This document shows positions 29,271-36,978 of a DNA stretch of 64,000 bases, in pieces. The translations under genes were made by a program, and so were the position numbers. The DNA is from Aliidongia dinghuensis. Lineage in GTDB: Bacteria > Pseudomonadota > Alphaproteobacteria > ATCC43930 > CGMCC-115725. The stretch lies in the NCBI RefSeq assembly GCF_014643535.1, contig NZ_BMJQ01000006.1, positions 310,001 through 374,000 of the forward strand, written 5' to 3'. Position 1 is the first letter of the stretch; every line of letters starts with the position of its first letter. The notes below the pieces were generated by a model. That model did not search any database. It had not been told where the DNA came from and saw nothing but the letters and a program-made list of their open reading frames with translations.

Positions 29271-29711
29271 ATGACAACCACGGAAGATTTCGGCGATACC
29301 ACGGCAAGCACGCCGGCCACGGCGGCCTGGACCTTGCTGACGGCCCGCGTGCTGCTGGCCCCGCTGTTTCTCTATAGCGGCGCGGGCAAGCTGCTCGCCT
29401 TCCACGCGACCGCGGCACGGCTGCCCGGCGGGGCCGACGGCTTCGGCGTCCTGCTTGCCGCCGGTGCGCTCTCGGTCGAACTCGGCTGTGGCCTTGCGGT
29501 CCTCCTCGGCCTGTTCGCGCGTCCGGCGGCCATGATCCTGATCCCGTTCACGATCGCCGTGACGCTGATGTTCCACAATTTCTGGGCAGCGCCCGAGGCG
29601 CAGGTCACGGCGCAGACCATCAATTTCCTGAAGAACCTGGGGCTTATCGGGCTCATGGGCCTGATCGCCACCTTCGGCCCCGGCCCCTTCGCGCTCGGCC
29701 CCCGCCGCTAG
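29271..29711 (+). CDS. DoxX family membrane protein
   Basis: A 146-residue protein with four hydrophobic helices. The first has ARVLLAPLFLYSGAGKL, the DoxX signature, and the second GALSVELGCGLAVLLGLFARPAA, also typical. Function in the family is unclear; some members are quinone-linked or tied to oxidative stress. It is 31 bases after the dioxygenase gene and probably the last gene of the resorcylate operon. Confidence 0.8.
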   Translation: MTTTEDFGDTTASTPATAAWTLLTARVLLAPLFLYSGAGKLLAFHATAARLPGGADGFGVLLAAGALSVELGCGLAVLLGLFARPAAMILIPFTIAVTLMFHNFWAAPEAQVTAQTINFLKNLGLIGLMGLIATFGPGPFALGPRR

Positions 29712-29757
29712 GCGAACGCTCAAGGCCGGTCGTTGACATCGTCTTCAGCTGAGGGCG

Positions 29758-30276
29758 TCAGCCGCCGACGACGTCACTCACGAGCCCCGCGATCGTCTGC
29801 AGGCGGCTCGGGGCTCCGCTGGCATCGCCCGATGGATTCGGCGCGGCGGTGATCGCCGGGCTCGCGCCATCGAGCGAAGGGAGGTTCGCCGGGTCGACGG
29901 GCGCTGCCGCCGGCATAGCCGGCAATGATGGCGTCGATGCCCCGGGGATCGAAGCTCCGGGGATTGATGCTCCGGGGATTGAAGCTCCGGGGATCGACGC
30001 TCCGGGGATTGGTGCACCAGCTGTCGGCAGGGCCCCGCCGGCCGGCATGGCGCTGGCCGCAAGCGCCGTCGGATCGGCCTGACCCGGCGCTGCCGCCGCG
30101 CCGAGGCCGGTTGCGGCCGACGGGTCCGGGACCGCGGACTGGAGCAGCGCGCCCGGTGTCGGAACGCTGGGCAACGCGGCGGAACCCGGCGTGGTGCCGG
30201 GGACAACGGTGTAGGAACTCATGCCATAGGAGGCGCCGATGGCGCCGGGCTGGACCATATCGCCGACCGAGAGCAT
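29758..30276 (-). CDS. Low-complexity Pro/Ala/Gly protein with PGASI repeats, encoded after vgrG
   Basis: A 172-residue protein without recognised domain. It begins MLSVGDMVQPGAIGASYGM, and the middle has five tandem PGASI-like pentapeptides (about residues 90-114) encoded by a 15-base repeat; the rest is rich in Ala, Pro and Gly with no Cys. No signal peptide or transmembrane helix. It starts 9 bases after the vgrG stop, so it is probably co-transcribed with vgrG and may be a spike accessory or cargo. No immunity-like gene follows. Confidence 0.6.
   Translation of the reverse strand: MLSVGDMVQPGAIGASYGMSSYTVVPGTTPGSAALPSVPTPGALLQSAVPDPSAATGLGAAAAPGQADPTALAASAMPAGGALPTAGAPIPGASIPGASIPGASIPGASIPGASTPSLPAMPAAAPVDPANLPSLDGASPAITAAPNPSGDASGAPSRLQTIAGLVSDVVGG
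29936..30013 (-). repeat. 15-base tandem repeat encoding PGASI
   Basis: Five consecutive units of the form GCTCCGGGGATTGAT (plus-strand reading) encode the Pro-Gly-Ala-Ser-Ile repeats. Units differ at only one or two positions, so they arose recently or are being homogenised. Confidence 0.85.
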
Positions 30277-30285
30277 GCGGGCTTC

Positions 30286-32007
30286 CTATTCCTTGCTGTT
30301 CAGCCAGATCTTGGCACCGTCCTGGGCGATCCCCGACGCGTCGAGCGTAATCGTGCTGCCGTTGCTCTGCAGAACGATGTAATCGGGCGTCATCTGGATC
30401 AGGCTCTTGCCGACCTGCAGGACGATCAGATGCTCGGCAGTCTGGACGGAGGCATTGCCGACCTGCACGAAGCAGTTGTTGGTCACCACCGTCGAGAAAT
30501 CCTTCTGGGCTTTGAGGAAGACCTCCTCGTTGCCGGTCTTGTCCTCCATCGTCAGCTCGTTGTAGCCGCCGCCGCCGGGCGAGCTGCGCGAGCGGAGGCT
30601 GGTCTGGGTCATCTGGCCTGGCAGACCCAGATGGGTCTTGGTCTCGGCATTCGGCACCAGGCCCACGACCATCGGCCGGTCGGGATTGCCCTCCAGGAAT
30701 CCCACCGCCACCTCCATGCCGATGCGCGGAATGACCTGGCTGCCGAAGCTGGCTCCGGCCCAGCTCTGCGCCACGCGGATCCAGCAGGAACTGTGCTCGT
30801 TAGAGGTGCCGCGCCGATCCCAGTGGAACTGCACCTTCACCTGGCCATTGGCGTTGGTGTGGATTTCCGCCCCTTGCGGGCCGACCACCACGGCCGTCTG
30901 CAGGCCGGAGATCACCGGCCGCGGCACGGTCCGGCGCGGCACGAACGGGGTCTTCGACGGGATGCAGCTGAAGCTGTTCTGATAGCCCATGCCGCTGTGC
31001 GAGCCGGTCTCGTAGCTCGCCCCGGTCGCCTGATGGGTCGCCGACAGCACGACGTAGCTGCCGTTCTCGGACTCGACCGGATGGCCCGACAGCGTGAAGC
31101 GGTCGCCCGGCGCGATCGAGCGGCAGGTGCCGCCGCCGTGGATCATCTCGCGCGCGACCTCCTCCGCCTGCATGGCGAGCTTCGTCGCGTCGGCACCGGC
31201 GCCCTTGTCGTCGTGCAGCCCCGGATAATCGAAATATTCGTGGTCCGGATGCTGCTGATAATCCGACTTGGTCGGCGTCCGCTCGAGCAGGCTTGTGCGG
31301 TTCGTCTCGAAATTATAGTCCTGCCGCGCCCAGGCGGTCGCCTGGTAGGCATAGCGCCGTTGCCATTCCGCGATGTAGTTGGTCTCCGACGAGCCGGTCG
31401 AGAACGGCAGGATGGGCTCGGTGCCGGTGCTGTAGCCGGCTGTCTGGTAGCCCACCACCAGCACGTGCCGCTTGGCCTCGTGCCGGAAGTAGAAATAGAG
31501 CCCTTCCTCCTGCAGCAGCCGGAGGACGAAGTTGAGGTCGGTTTCCCGGTACTGGACGCAATAGTCGCGTTGGCTGCAGCTCTTGGTCATCCGCGAGAAG
31601 TCATAGTCCTTGTAGCCGAGCTCGCCGAAGATCGTCTCGAGGATGTTCGGCACCGTCTTGTTCTGGAAGATCCGGCAGTCGCTGGTGCGGCCGAGGAACC
31701 AGAGCCAGGGGACGATGCTCAAGCGATAGTGGCGCTGGCCGCGCGACGCGGCGTAGCCGGCACTCACCGATTCCACATAACCGTTGAACGAGCGGTACTC
31801 GCCCTCGCTGAGGCGCAGGTTGACCGTGACCTGCTTGGCGATCAGTTGCCGCGGCTCGAAGCTCTCGTCGACGGACCGTACCTGGGCGTGGAACGAGAAC
31901 AGGCTGGAAATCGCTTCCTGCCCGCCGAAGCTTTCTGCCAAGAGCATGTTGGGGCCCAGCGGCGTGTCGATCGTCAGAACCCGATCGTCCTGCACAAATC
32001 CGTCCAT
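30286..32007 (-). CDS. vgrG: T6SS spike protein VgrG (TssI)
   Basis: A 573-residue VgrG that forms the trimeric tip of the secreted tube. The N-terminal gp27-like part runs to about residue 370 (FRHEAKRHVLVV; SDYQQHPDHEYFDYPG), followed by the gp5 OB fold with VQFHWDRRGTSNEHSSCWIR and ASFGSQVIPRIGMEVAVGFL, then a beta-helix ending WLNSKE. There is no extra C-terminal effector domain. The ATG at 32007 is preceded by GAGGGG; the longer open frame covers the promoter. A GGAAC-type promoter lies 50-75 bases upstream. It is divergent from a candidate effector gene. Confidence 0.95.
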   Translation of the reverse strand: MDGFVQDDRVLTIDTPLGPNMLLAESFGGQEAISSLFSFHAQVRSVDESFEPRQLIAKQVTVNLRLSEGEYRSFNGYVESVSAGYAASRGQRHYRLSIVPWLWFLGRTSDCRIFQNKTVPNILETIFGELGYKDYDFSRMTKSCSQRDYCVQYRETDLNFVLRLLQEEGLYFYFRHEAKRHVLVVGYQTAGYSTGTEPILPFSTGSSETNYIAEWQRRYAYQATAWARQDYNFETNRTSLLERTPTKSDYQQHPDHEYFDYPGLHDDKGAGADATKLAMQAEEVAREMIHGGGTCRSIAPGDRFTLSGHPVESENGSYVVLSATHQATGASYETGSHSGMGYQNSFSCIPSKTPFVPRRTVPRPVISGLQTAVVVGPQGAEIHTNANGQVKVQFHWDRRGTSNEHSSCWIRVAQSWAGASFGSQVIPRIGMEVAVGFLEGNPDRPMVVGLVPNAETKTHLGLPGQMTQTSLRSRSSPGGGGYNELTMEDKTGNEEVFLKAQKDFSTVVTNNCFVQVGNASVQTAEHLIVLQVGKSLIQMTPDYIVLQSNGSTITLDASGIAQDGAKIWLNSKE

Positions 32008-32057
32008 CCCCGTGCCCCTCAGCCCCAGCCGCGACGCGTTCAATCCGCGGTTGGGGA

Positions 32058-32082
32058 AACAACCCGACGCTGCAAAGGTTCC
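32058..32082 (-). promoter_or_regulatory. GGAAC-N16-TGTT promoter upstream of vgrG (EcfG-like)
   Basis: Read on the minus strand, GGAAC (32082-32078) is followed after 16 bases by TGTT (32061-32058). The -10 side lies in CGGGTTGTT, which also occurs in the eag promoter and nearly in the tssB promoter. GGAAC-N16/17-CGTT is the known consensus for the alphaproteobacterial general stress sigma factor EcfG. Confidence 0.55.
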
Positions 32083-32272
32083 AGCACCTGCGACAAAACC
32101 ATGCCGCGTTCGAAGGGCATCGCAACGCCACCCTAGGCTTGTCACAAAAGGGCAACCGCCCCGCGCCATGCGACAACTTGCGCGGAATGCCTCGTGCCGG
32201 TTTCGCCGATTTCCACGCACAATCATGGAGCGAAACGACAAGATCGCCGTTCACTCCGATGGCTTCGACGCC

Positions 32273-32328
32273 ACATGGGACGCCGGCATATGGAAGGCCG
32301 GCACATGGGACGCCGGCACATGGAGGGA
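32273..32328 (+). repeat. 30-base tandem repeat before the effector start
   Basis: ACATGGGACGCCGGC and close variants recur every 15 bases; the 30-base unit at 32273-32302 is repeated from 32303. Each unit carries in-frame ATG codons, so the upstream leader could supply false starts for the effector gene (reading HMGRRHMEGR and so on). Confidence 0.75.
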
Positions 32329-32337
32329 ACCCGCAAG

Positions 32338-33555
32338 ATGGCGCCGCCCAAACCGACCTTCTGGGGCCCTTATCTCAACGAGGCGGAAGCGCGCACCTGC
32401 CTCAGCGCCTTCGCCGCCCAGGTGATCGGCCCCGGAACCGGCGTGATCTTCTGCGACGGCATCGGCGCCGCCTATCTGCAGCAGCCGTTCTACGATGCCG
32501 ACGGCAGCGGGCTCGTGCTCGTCGCAACCTGCCGCGCCGAGCTGCCGCCCCCGCCGCCGTCCCCGCCGGCCGGTGGCGTCTGGCAGAAGATCGAGCGCTT
32601 CTTCGAGAACAGCATGACGACGCTCGGCGAGCAGCAGATGCGGCAGTCCGAAGCCCAGCTCGCCATGGGCCAGCAGGAGGCAAAGTGGCTGAAGGAGGGC
32701 TGGACCAGCATCCACGAGTTCGTCGAGGGCCATAAGACCGCCTTCGACGGCGCCGCCGTCGTGGGCGATGTCTTCGGCTTGGTCGCGGGCGTGGTGGCGG
32801 GCTTTGCCATGGTAGGTGCCGGCGTAACGCTTCTCCCCGCTTTGGCGGTGCTCGCGGGCTTCGCATCGCTGGCCCTACTCGCCGAAGACGGCCGCATGTT
32901 TGTGGCCGAAATTAAGGGTGACGAAGTCCGCAAGAAGCAGATCGAGAATAGCCGGGACTACAAGATAATCGAACTCATCTGCCCACTGCTGCTTCTACCG
33001 GATCTGGTCGCGAGTGGGCCGCGCGCGGTGGCCAGCATCACCAAAACGACAAGGGAAGTGCAGGAGACACGCGAAGTGGTCGATGCCGGCGAAGAAGCGC
33101 TCAACGCCCAGCGCGCGGCAAACGATGCCTATCAAGAGGCGCACGCGAGCAAGCTCGGCCAGAACAACATCAAGACCAAGGTGCAGCGCATGCACGCTCG
33201 CGCCAACAAGCTCGCACGCGCCCTCAAGGCGGCGCAGGAACGGCTGGCCGATGCGCAGCGCGAATTCATCCGCCTACGCGTGCTCGAGCTGCCAGCCTAT
33301 GCCGGCTCCATCTACGCCCAAGGGCTTTACGCCGTAGAGCCGCCCGACTACTTGCAAGACTTGTCGCATGGCGGGCCGGAGCATGCGCCCGCAGGCCAGA
33401 CATCCCAGTCGCCGCATCCTCTCGGCGCCAACCCTTCGGCGCACAATCCCATGAATTTGCTGATCCCGAAGGGCGCCGAGCGCCGTCCCCCGTCCCATGC
33501 CCAGATGAGCTTCCAGGTCGCGGTCAGCCACAATGCAGCCGCAGCGAAACAATGA
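32338..33555 (+). CDS. Predicted T6SS effector, membrane-active type
   Basis: A 405-residue protein of unrecognised family. It has an N-terminal globular part (residues 1-70), a proline run (69-77), an amphipathic stretch (82-135), a strongly hydrophobic segment of two likely helices (140-183), a second hydrophobic patch (210-227, IIELICPLLLLPDLV), a charged coiled-coil-like region (235-315) and a flexible C-terminus. No PAAR or catalytic motif is visible. Its position opposite vgrG and directly before two paralogous membrane proteins is that of an effector with immunity genes, and the hydrophobic core suggests insertion into the target membrane. GGAGGG before the ATG at 32338 sets the start. 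Function is inference. Confidence 0.6.
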   Translation: MAPPKPTFWGPYLNEAEARTCLSAFAAQVIGPGTGVIFCDGIGAAYLQQPFYDADGSGLVLVATCRAELPPPPPSPPAGGVWQKIERFFENSMTTLGEQQMRQSEAQLAMGQQEAKWLKEGWTSIHEFVEGHKTAFDGAAVVGDVFGLVAGVVAGFAMVGAGVTLLPALAVLAGFASLALLAEDGRMFVAEIKGDEVRKKQIENSRDYKIIELICPLLLLPDLVASGPRAVASITKTTREVQETREVVDAGEEALNAQRAANDAYQEAHASKLGQNNIKTKVQRMHARANKLARALKAAQERLADAQREFIRLRVLELPAYAGSIYAQGLYAVEPPDYLQDLSHGGPEHAPAGQTSQSPHPLGANPSAHNPMNLLIPKGAERRPPSHAQMSFQVAVSHNAAAAKQ

Positions 33556-33562
33556 GATAGAA

Positions 33563-34051
33563 ATGGCACAGCCTGGAAACCGCCCTCGCGGTGCACCACG
33601 CGCGGTATTACCCGCGGTCGCAGCCTGGTATCTGCTGATCGGTATGACCTGCGTCGAAATCACTGAGTTTCTGCCATATTTGACCGGCAGTGAACACGGT
33701 GCTTTCTTCATGGTCGGCTGGCCTGTAGCTGCGGCGCTTGGGCTAACAGTGCTCGGCGGGATGGGCTCAGGCAAACTCTGGGCCGTCCGGCTATTCCGCT
33801 GGAGCGTCTATGCCGCCGTCGCTTGCTATCTGCCACTCTTGGGCGCCGCGATCTATGCGTTCGTCGGCGACGCACCGCGCCAGCAGGATCCTCTCGCCCC
33901 CGACTCGGCGATCGTAGGGTTCATCTTCTTGGCCGTGGAGGCGGTCGCCCTGTTCGTGCTGTTCCGCGCCTTCCGCCGGGTGCGCTGGCTCGACCCGCGG
34001 TCCCTGCCCAAGGAATGGGAGCCGCCGGGGCGCCCCGTTCGCTTCCCGTGA
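33563..34051 (+). CDS. Four-helix membrane protein, putative immunity protein (copy 1)
   Basis: A 162-residue inner-membrane protein with helices near residues 15-37, 48-67, 79-100 and 115-135, and a conserved-looking tail RVRWLDPRSLPKEWEPPG. It starts 7 bases after the effector stop and overlaps the next, paralogous gene (GTGA). An integral membrane immunity protein fits an effector that attacks membranes. The family is not recognised. Confidence 0.6.
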   Translation: MAQPGNRPRGAPRAVLPAVAAWYLLIGMTCVEITEFLPYLTGSEHGAFFMVGWPVAAALGLTVLGGMGSGKLWAVRLFRWSVYAAVACYLPLLGAAIYAFVGDAPRQQDPLAPDSAIVGFIFLAVEAVALFVLFRAFRRVRWLDPRSLPKEWEPPGRPVRFP

Positions 34052-34791
34052 CCAAGCGCAAGCACCGGGCTGCCAATCCGCATCCCAAGCGCCCCATTCA
34101 CCCACGAGCCGGCGGGGGGGCAGGATCGGCACGACCCGGAAACCGCCCGCGCAGGGCGCCGCGCGCAGCGTGGCCCGCGGCTGGCGCCTGGTATTTGCTT
34201 CTCATCACGACCTTCTGCGTAAGCCCCCTGTTCCTCCCCTCCTTTGTGGGCACCGAGCACCACTTGCCCTTCTTGGTCGGCTGGCCACTGACCACGGCAT
34301 TCATCATAACGGTTGCCGGCGGCATGGGTGCCGGCAAGCTCTGGGCGGTCCGACTGTTTCGTTGGAGCGCGTATGGCGCAGCCGCTTGCTATCTGCCGCT
34401 TCTGGGTGTCGCGATCTACGCATTCACCGCCGACGCGCCCCGGCAGCTGGCCCCTCTCGCCCCTGACACGGCGATCACGCAGTTCATTATCTCGGCTCTG
34501 GAACTGATCGCCTTCTTCGTGCTGTTCCGCGCCTTGCGCCTTGCGCCGTGTGCGCTGGCTCGACCCGCGCTCCCTGCCGAACGAATGGGAGCCGCCCGGT
34601 CCCATTCTCCGATATCCCTGAGAGCAGATCTGCGCGACCAAAATCCACAACTTACACGCGCAGCAAAAAAGAATCTTCGCGCCGGGACAAAATGCAATCT
34701 GAGGTGTTTGCGAACGCCTGCGTCGGTCAACCTGTCGCTGTCGGTGCGTTTGTGCCGATCCGGAGCGCTGGACCGCTTGCATCGGCGATGA
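34048..34791 (+). CDS. Four-helix membrane protein, putative immunity protein (copy 2), frame-shifted C-terminus
   Basis: A 247-residue frame paralogous to the preceding gene: RPGNRPRRAPRAAWPA, VGWPLTTAF, GGMGAGKLWAVRLFRW and CYLPLLGVAIYAF match copy 1 closely. It starts at a GTG overlapping the copy 1 stop. At 34531-34544 the 7-mer GCCTTGC is duplicated in tandem. Removing one unit restores FRALRRVRWLDPRSLPNEWEP with a stop at 34621, exactly as in copy 1. As it stands, the last 80 or so residues are off-frame. The four helices lie before the shift, so it may still work. Confidence 0.6.
   Translation: MTKRKHRAANPHPKRPIHPRAGGGAGSARPGNRPRRAPRAAWPAAGAWYLLLITTFCVSPLFLPSFVGTEHHLPFLVGWPLTTAFIITVAGGMGAGKLWAVRLFRWSAYGAAACYLPLLGVAIYAFTADAPRQLAPLAPDTAITQFIISALELIAFFVLFRALRLAPCALARPALPAERMGAARSHSPISLRADLRDQNPQLTRAAKKNLRAGTKCNLRCLRTPASVNLSLSVRLCRSGALDRLHRR
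34531..34544 (+). repeat. 7-base tandem duplication causing a frameshift
   Basis: GCCTTGC is present twice in a row; the equivalent position in the upstream paralog has a single unit. The seven extra bases change the reading frame of the second immunity-like gene. Confidence 0.8.
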
Positions 34792-34851
34792 ATTAGTCGG
34801 GACCTCAACCCTGTCGCGCAGCCCGCGCCAGGGAACATCGGTGAGGAACGC

Positions 34852-36357
34852 ATGAGCCTTCAACTACGCGTGCTCGACCCCGGTGACTGCAGCGTGATCG
34901 AGGGCGAGACGCGCATCTGTACGGGCCCGGCCTTTACGATCGGCCGGGGGCCCGACAACGACTGGGTGCTGCTCGACGCGCAACGCCATCTTTCGAAACA
35001 CCATTGCCGGATCGAACGGTCGGAGACCGGCTACCTCATCGTCGATACCAGCACCAACGGCGTCTATGTCGGGGATTCGTCGGCACCGGTCGGCCGCGGG
35101 AATTCTCATCCGCTTGCGAACGGCGACATCCTCAATCTCTCGACCTGCGTCGTCCGCATCGAGATCAGCGGCGAGCTGGCAGCGAGTGCGGCCCCCCGCA
35201 CCCTGATCGTCGAGCCTCCGCCGCCGGCCGCGACGGGCGAGACGATCATCGCGCCGAGCTTCTTCGGCGCGTCCGCATCGCGCTTCGCCTGGTCGAAGCC
35301 GACCGTGTCGGACGAGAAGCCGGCGGCGGCCCCGTTCGAGCCCATCACCGGGTTCCCCGGCGCCGGGATCGGCACCGACGCCGCGCCGGGCGATACGGCC
35401 GGCACGCCGATGGCGCTTGCCGGGCCGAGCGACAATCCTGCGGTCACCGAGACCTTCTTCCGGGCACCCGAGATCCTGCGCCCGGCCGTGCCGGTCGACT
35501 GGCACAAGGAAGCGGCCGACCGTCTGCCTGTGGAGCCCCAGCCCCTCGCAGCACCCGTCGAAACGCCGGCATCCGACGAAGCGGCCGTGTCACATCGCAT
35601 CATCGAAGCCGACGTCATCGACCTGCCGGTGGTCTCGCCCCGGGTCAAGACGGCGCCGGTTCTGAGCCCGCCGCCCCCTCCGGCGCCCGCTCCTCACACG
35701 GTCACCCCTCACACGCCCACCCCTCACACGCTGGCACAGGCGCGCCCGCCGGCAGCAGCCCCGTCGGCCGAGATGCCGGCCGACGCCCAGCGCCTGATCG
35801 AGGCGTTTCTCGACGGTGCCGCCCTGCCGATCGACGCCTTCGACATGACCGATCCGGCGGCGACCCTGCGCAAGATCGGCCAGGCCTTCCGCGAGGCGGT
35901 CGGCGGCATCCGCGAGCTGCTCGAATCGCGCGCCATGCTCAAGGCCGAATTCCGGCTCGAGCACACGCTCGTCCGCGCCCGCGACAACAATCCGCTCAAG
36001 TTCTCGAACAATCTCGACGGCACGCTCGCCGTCCTGCTCGGCCGCCGCGTGCCAGGCTTCATGGAGCCGCCCGAAGCGATCCGCGAGAGCGTGCGCGACG
36101 TCAAGGCGCACGAGATCGCGATGATGGCCGGGCTGCGCGCGGCCTTGACCGCCCAGCTCGAGCAATTGGCGCCAGCGCAGATCCGGGCCCAGGCGGAAAA
36201 GGGCGGCGGTCATGCCCTGCTGCCGCAGACCCGCAAGGCGCGCCTCTGGGACCGCTACGAGGAGTTGCACGAGGACATGTCGACCGAGCAGGTGACCGGC
36301 AGCCCGGTCGGCCGCGGCTTCGCCGAAGCCTATTCGCGCCAGTTCCGCAAACTCTGA
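34852..36357 (+). CDS. tagH: T6SS forkhead-associated protein TagH/Fha
   Basis: A 501-residue protein with an N-terminal FHA domain (about residues 25-100: FTIGRGPDNDWVL, LSKHHCRIE, DTSTNGVYVG), which binds phosphothreonine. A long Pro/Ala linker follows, and then a C-terminal TagH domain (about 300-500, ending PVGRGFAEAYSRQFRKL). It would recognise a T6SS component phosphorylated by PpkA and switch on secretion. The linker contains a 15-base repeat giving PHTPTPHT. It is the first gene of the tagH-tssJKLM-tagF/pppA-ppkA operon, with GAGGAA before the ATG. Confidence 0.9.
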   Translation: MSLQLRVLDPGDCSVIEGETRICTGPAFTIGRGPDNDWVLLDAQRHLSKHHCRIERSETGYLIVDTSTNGVYVGDSSAPVGRGNSHPLANGDILNLSTCVVRIEISGELAASAAPRTLIVEPPPPAATGETIIAPSFFGASASRFAWSKPTVSDEKPAAAPFEPITGFPGAGIGTDAAPGDTAGTPMALAGPSDNPAVTETFFRAPEILRPAVPVDWHKEAADRLPVEPQPLAAPVETPASDEAAVSHRIIEADVIDLPVVSPRVKTAPVLSPPPPPAPAPHTVTPHTPTPHTLAQARPPAAAPSAEMPADAQRLIEAFLDGAALPIDAFDMTDPAATLRKIGQAFREAVGGIRELLESRAMLKAEFRLEHTLVRARDNNPLKFSNNLDGTLAVLLGRRVPGFMEPPEAIRESVRDVKAHEIAMMAGLRAALTAQLEQLAPAQIRAQAEKGGGHALLPQTRKARLWDRYEELHEDMSTEQVTGSPVGRGFAEAYSRQFRKL

Positions 36358-36372
36358 TTTTCCAAGCACTAC

Positions 36373-36398
36373 GGCCCCGGCCGATGGGTTCCGGGGCC
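36373..36398 (+). terminator. Hairpin between tagH and tssJ
   Basis: GGCCCCGG (36373-36380) pairs with CCGGGGCC (36391-36398) around a 10-base loop, 16 bases after the tagH stop. No T-run follows, so it is more likely an attenuator or mRNA-processing element than a full terminator. An 18-base imperfect direct repeat (CCAGACAYAAGACCG) follows at 36397-36430. Confidence 0.35.
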
Positions 36399-36468
36399 AG
36401 ACACAAGACCGGGACCAGACATAAGACCGAACCGAACATCAGGTCGAGCAGAAGGACATCGGACTCGC

Positions 36469-36939
36469 ATGGCACGTTTTCCGTCGAGCGGCATCGCGCT
36501 CTCAACCTTGCTACTTCTGTCGCTTGGCGCTTGCGCATCCAAGCCGCCGACCACCCTGTCGATCAATGTCGCCGCGGCCGATACCGTCAATCCGGACATC
36601 TACGGCCGTCCCTCGCCGGTCGTGACGCGTATCTATGAACTGAGCGGCACCGACCGGTTCTCGAAGGGCGACATTTTCCAGCTGCTCGACCACGACAAGG
36701 ACGTGCTCGGCGGCGACATGCTCGATCGCAGCGAGCTCATCCTGCAACCGGGCGAGAGCCGGACGATCAAGATGCCGGTGAAGGACGGCGCCAAATATCT
36801 GGGCGTCGTCGCCGGCTATCGCGACGTCGATCACGCGGATTGGCGCTCGGTCACCCAGATGCCGATGACCGACGACGTCTCGACCCTGGTCACGGTCGGC
36901 CGGCTCAGCGCGAAGATCGAGGAGACCGAAAGGAAATGA
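36469..36939 (+). CDS. tssJ: T6SS outer-membrane lipoprotein TssJ
   Basis: A 156-residue lipoprotein with signal peptide and lipobox LSLGAC (Cys about residue 23). The mature part has the TssJ beta-sandwich pattern with RIYELSGTDRFSKGDIFQLLD and the C-terminal loop region VAGYRDVDHADWR. It anchors the TssJLM trans-envelope complex to the outer membrane by binding TssM. The gene lies between tagH and tssK. Confidence 0.92.
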   Translation: MARFPSSGIALSTLLLLSLGACASKPPTTLSINVAAADTVNPDIYGRPSPVVTRIYELSGTDRFSKGDIFQLLDHDKDVLGGDMLDRSELILQPGESRTIKMPVKDGAKYLGVVAGYRDVDHADWRSVTQMPMTDDVSTLVTVGRLSAKIEETERK

Positions 36940-36978
36940 CCCGCCGTTATTTCCCCACCCGGTCGATCGGTACCCGCA

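Noticed and set aside
29936..30013. Regular 15-base repeats considered as a CRISPR-like array
   Set aside because: Units are contiguous without spacers, in frame with a coding sequence, and no cas gene is present.
32058..32082. Sigma-54 promoter reading (TGG...GC) upstream of vgrG
   Set aside because: TGGAACCTTTGCAGC lacks the TGGCAC-N5-TTGC spacing, and the eag copy does not keep a GC at the right place; the GGAAC-type reading fits all three sites.
32338..33555. PAAR or Rhs identity for the vgrG-linked effector
   Set aside because: No PAAR repeats, no YD repeats, no catalytic core; only hydrophobic and coiled-coil segments are visible.
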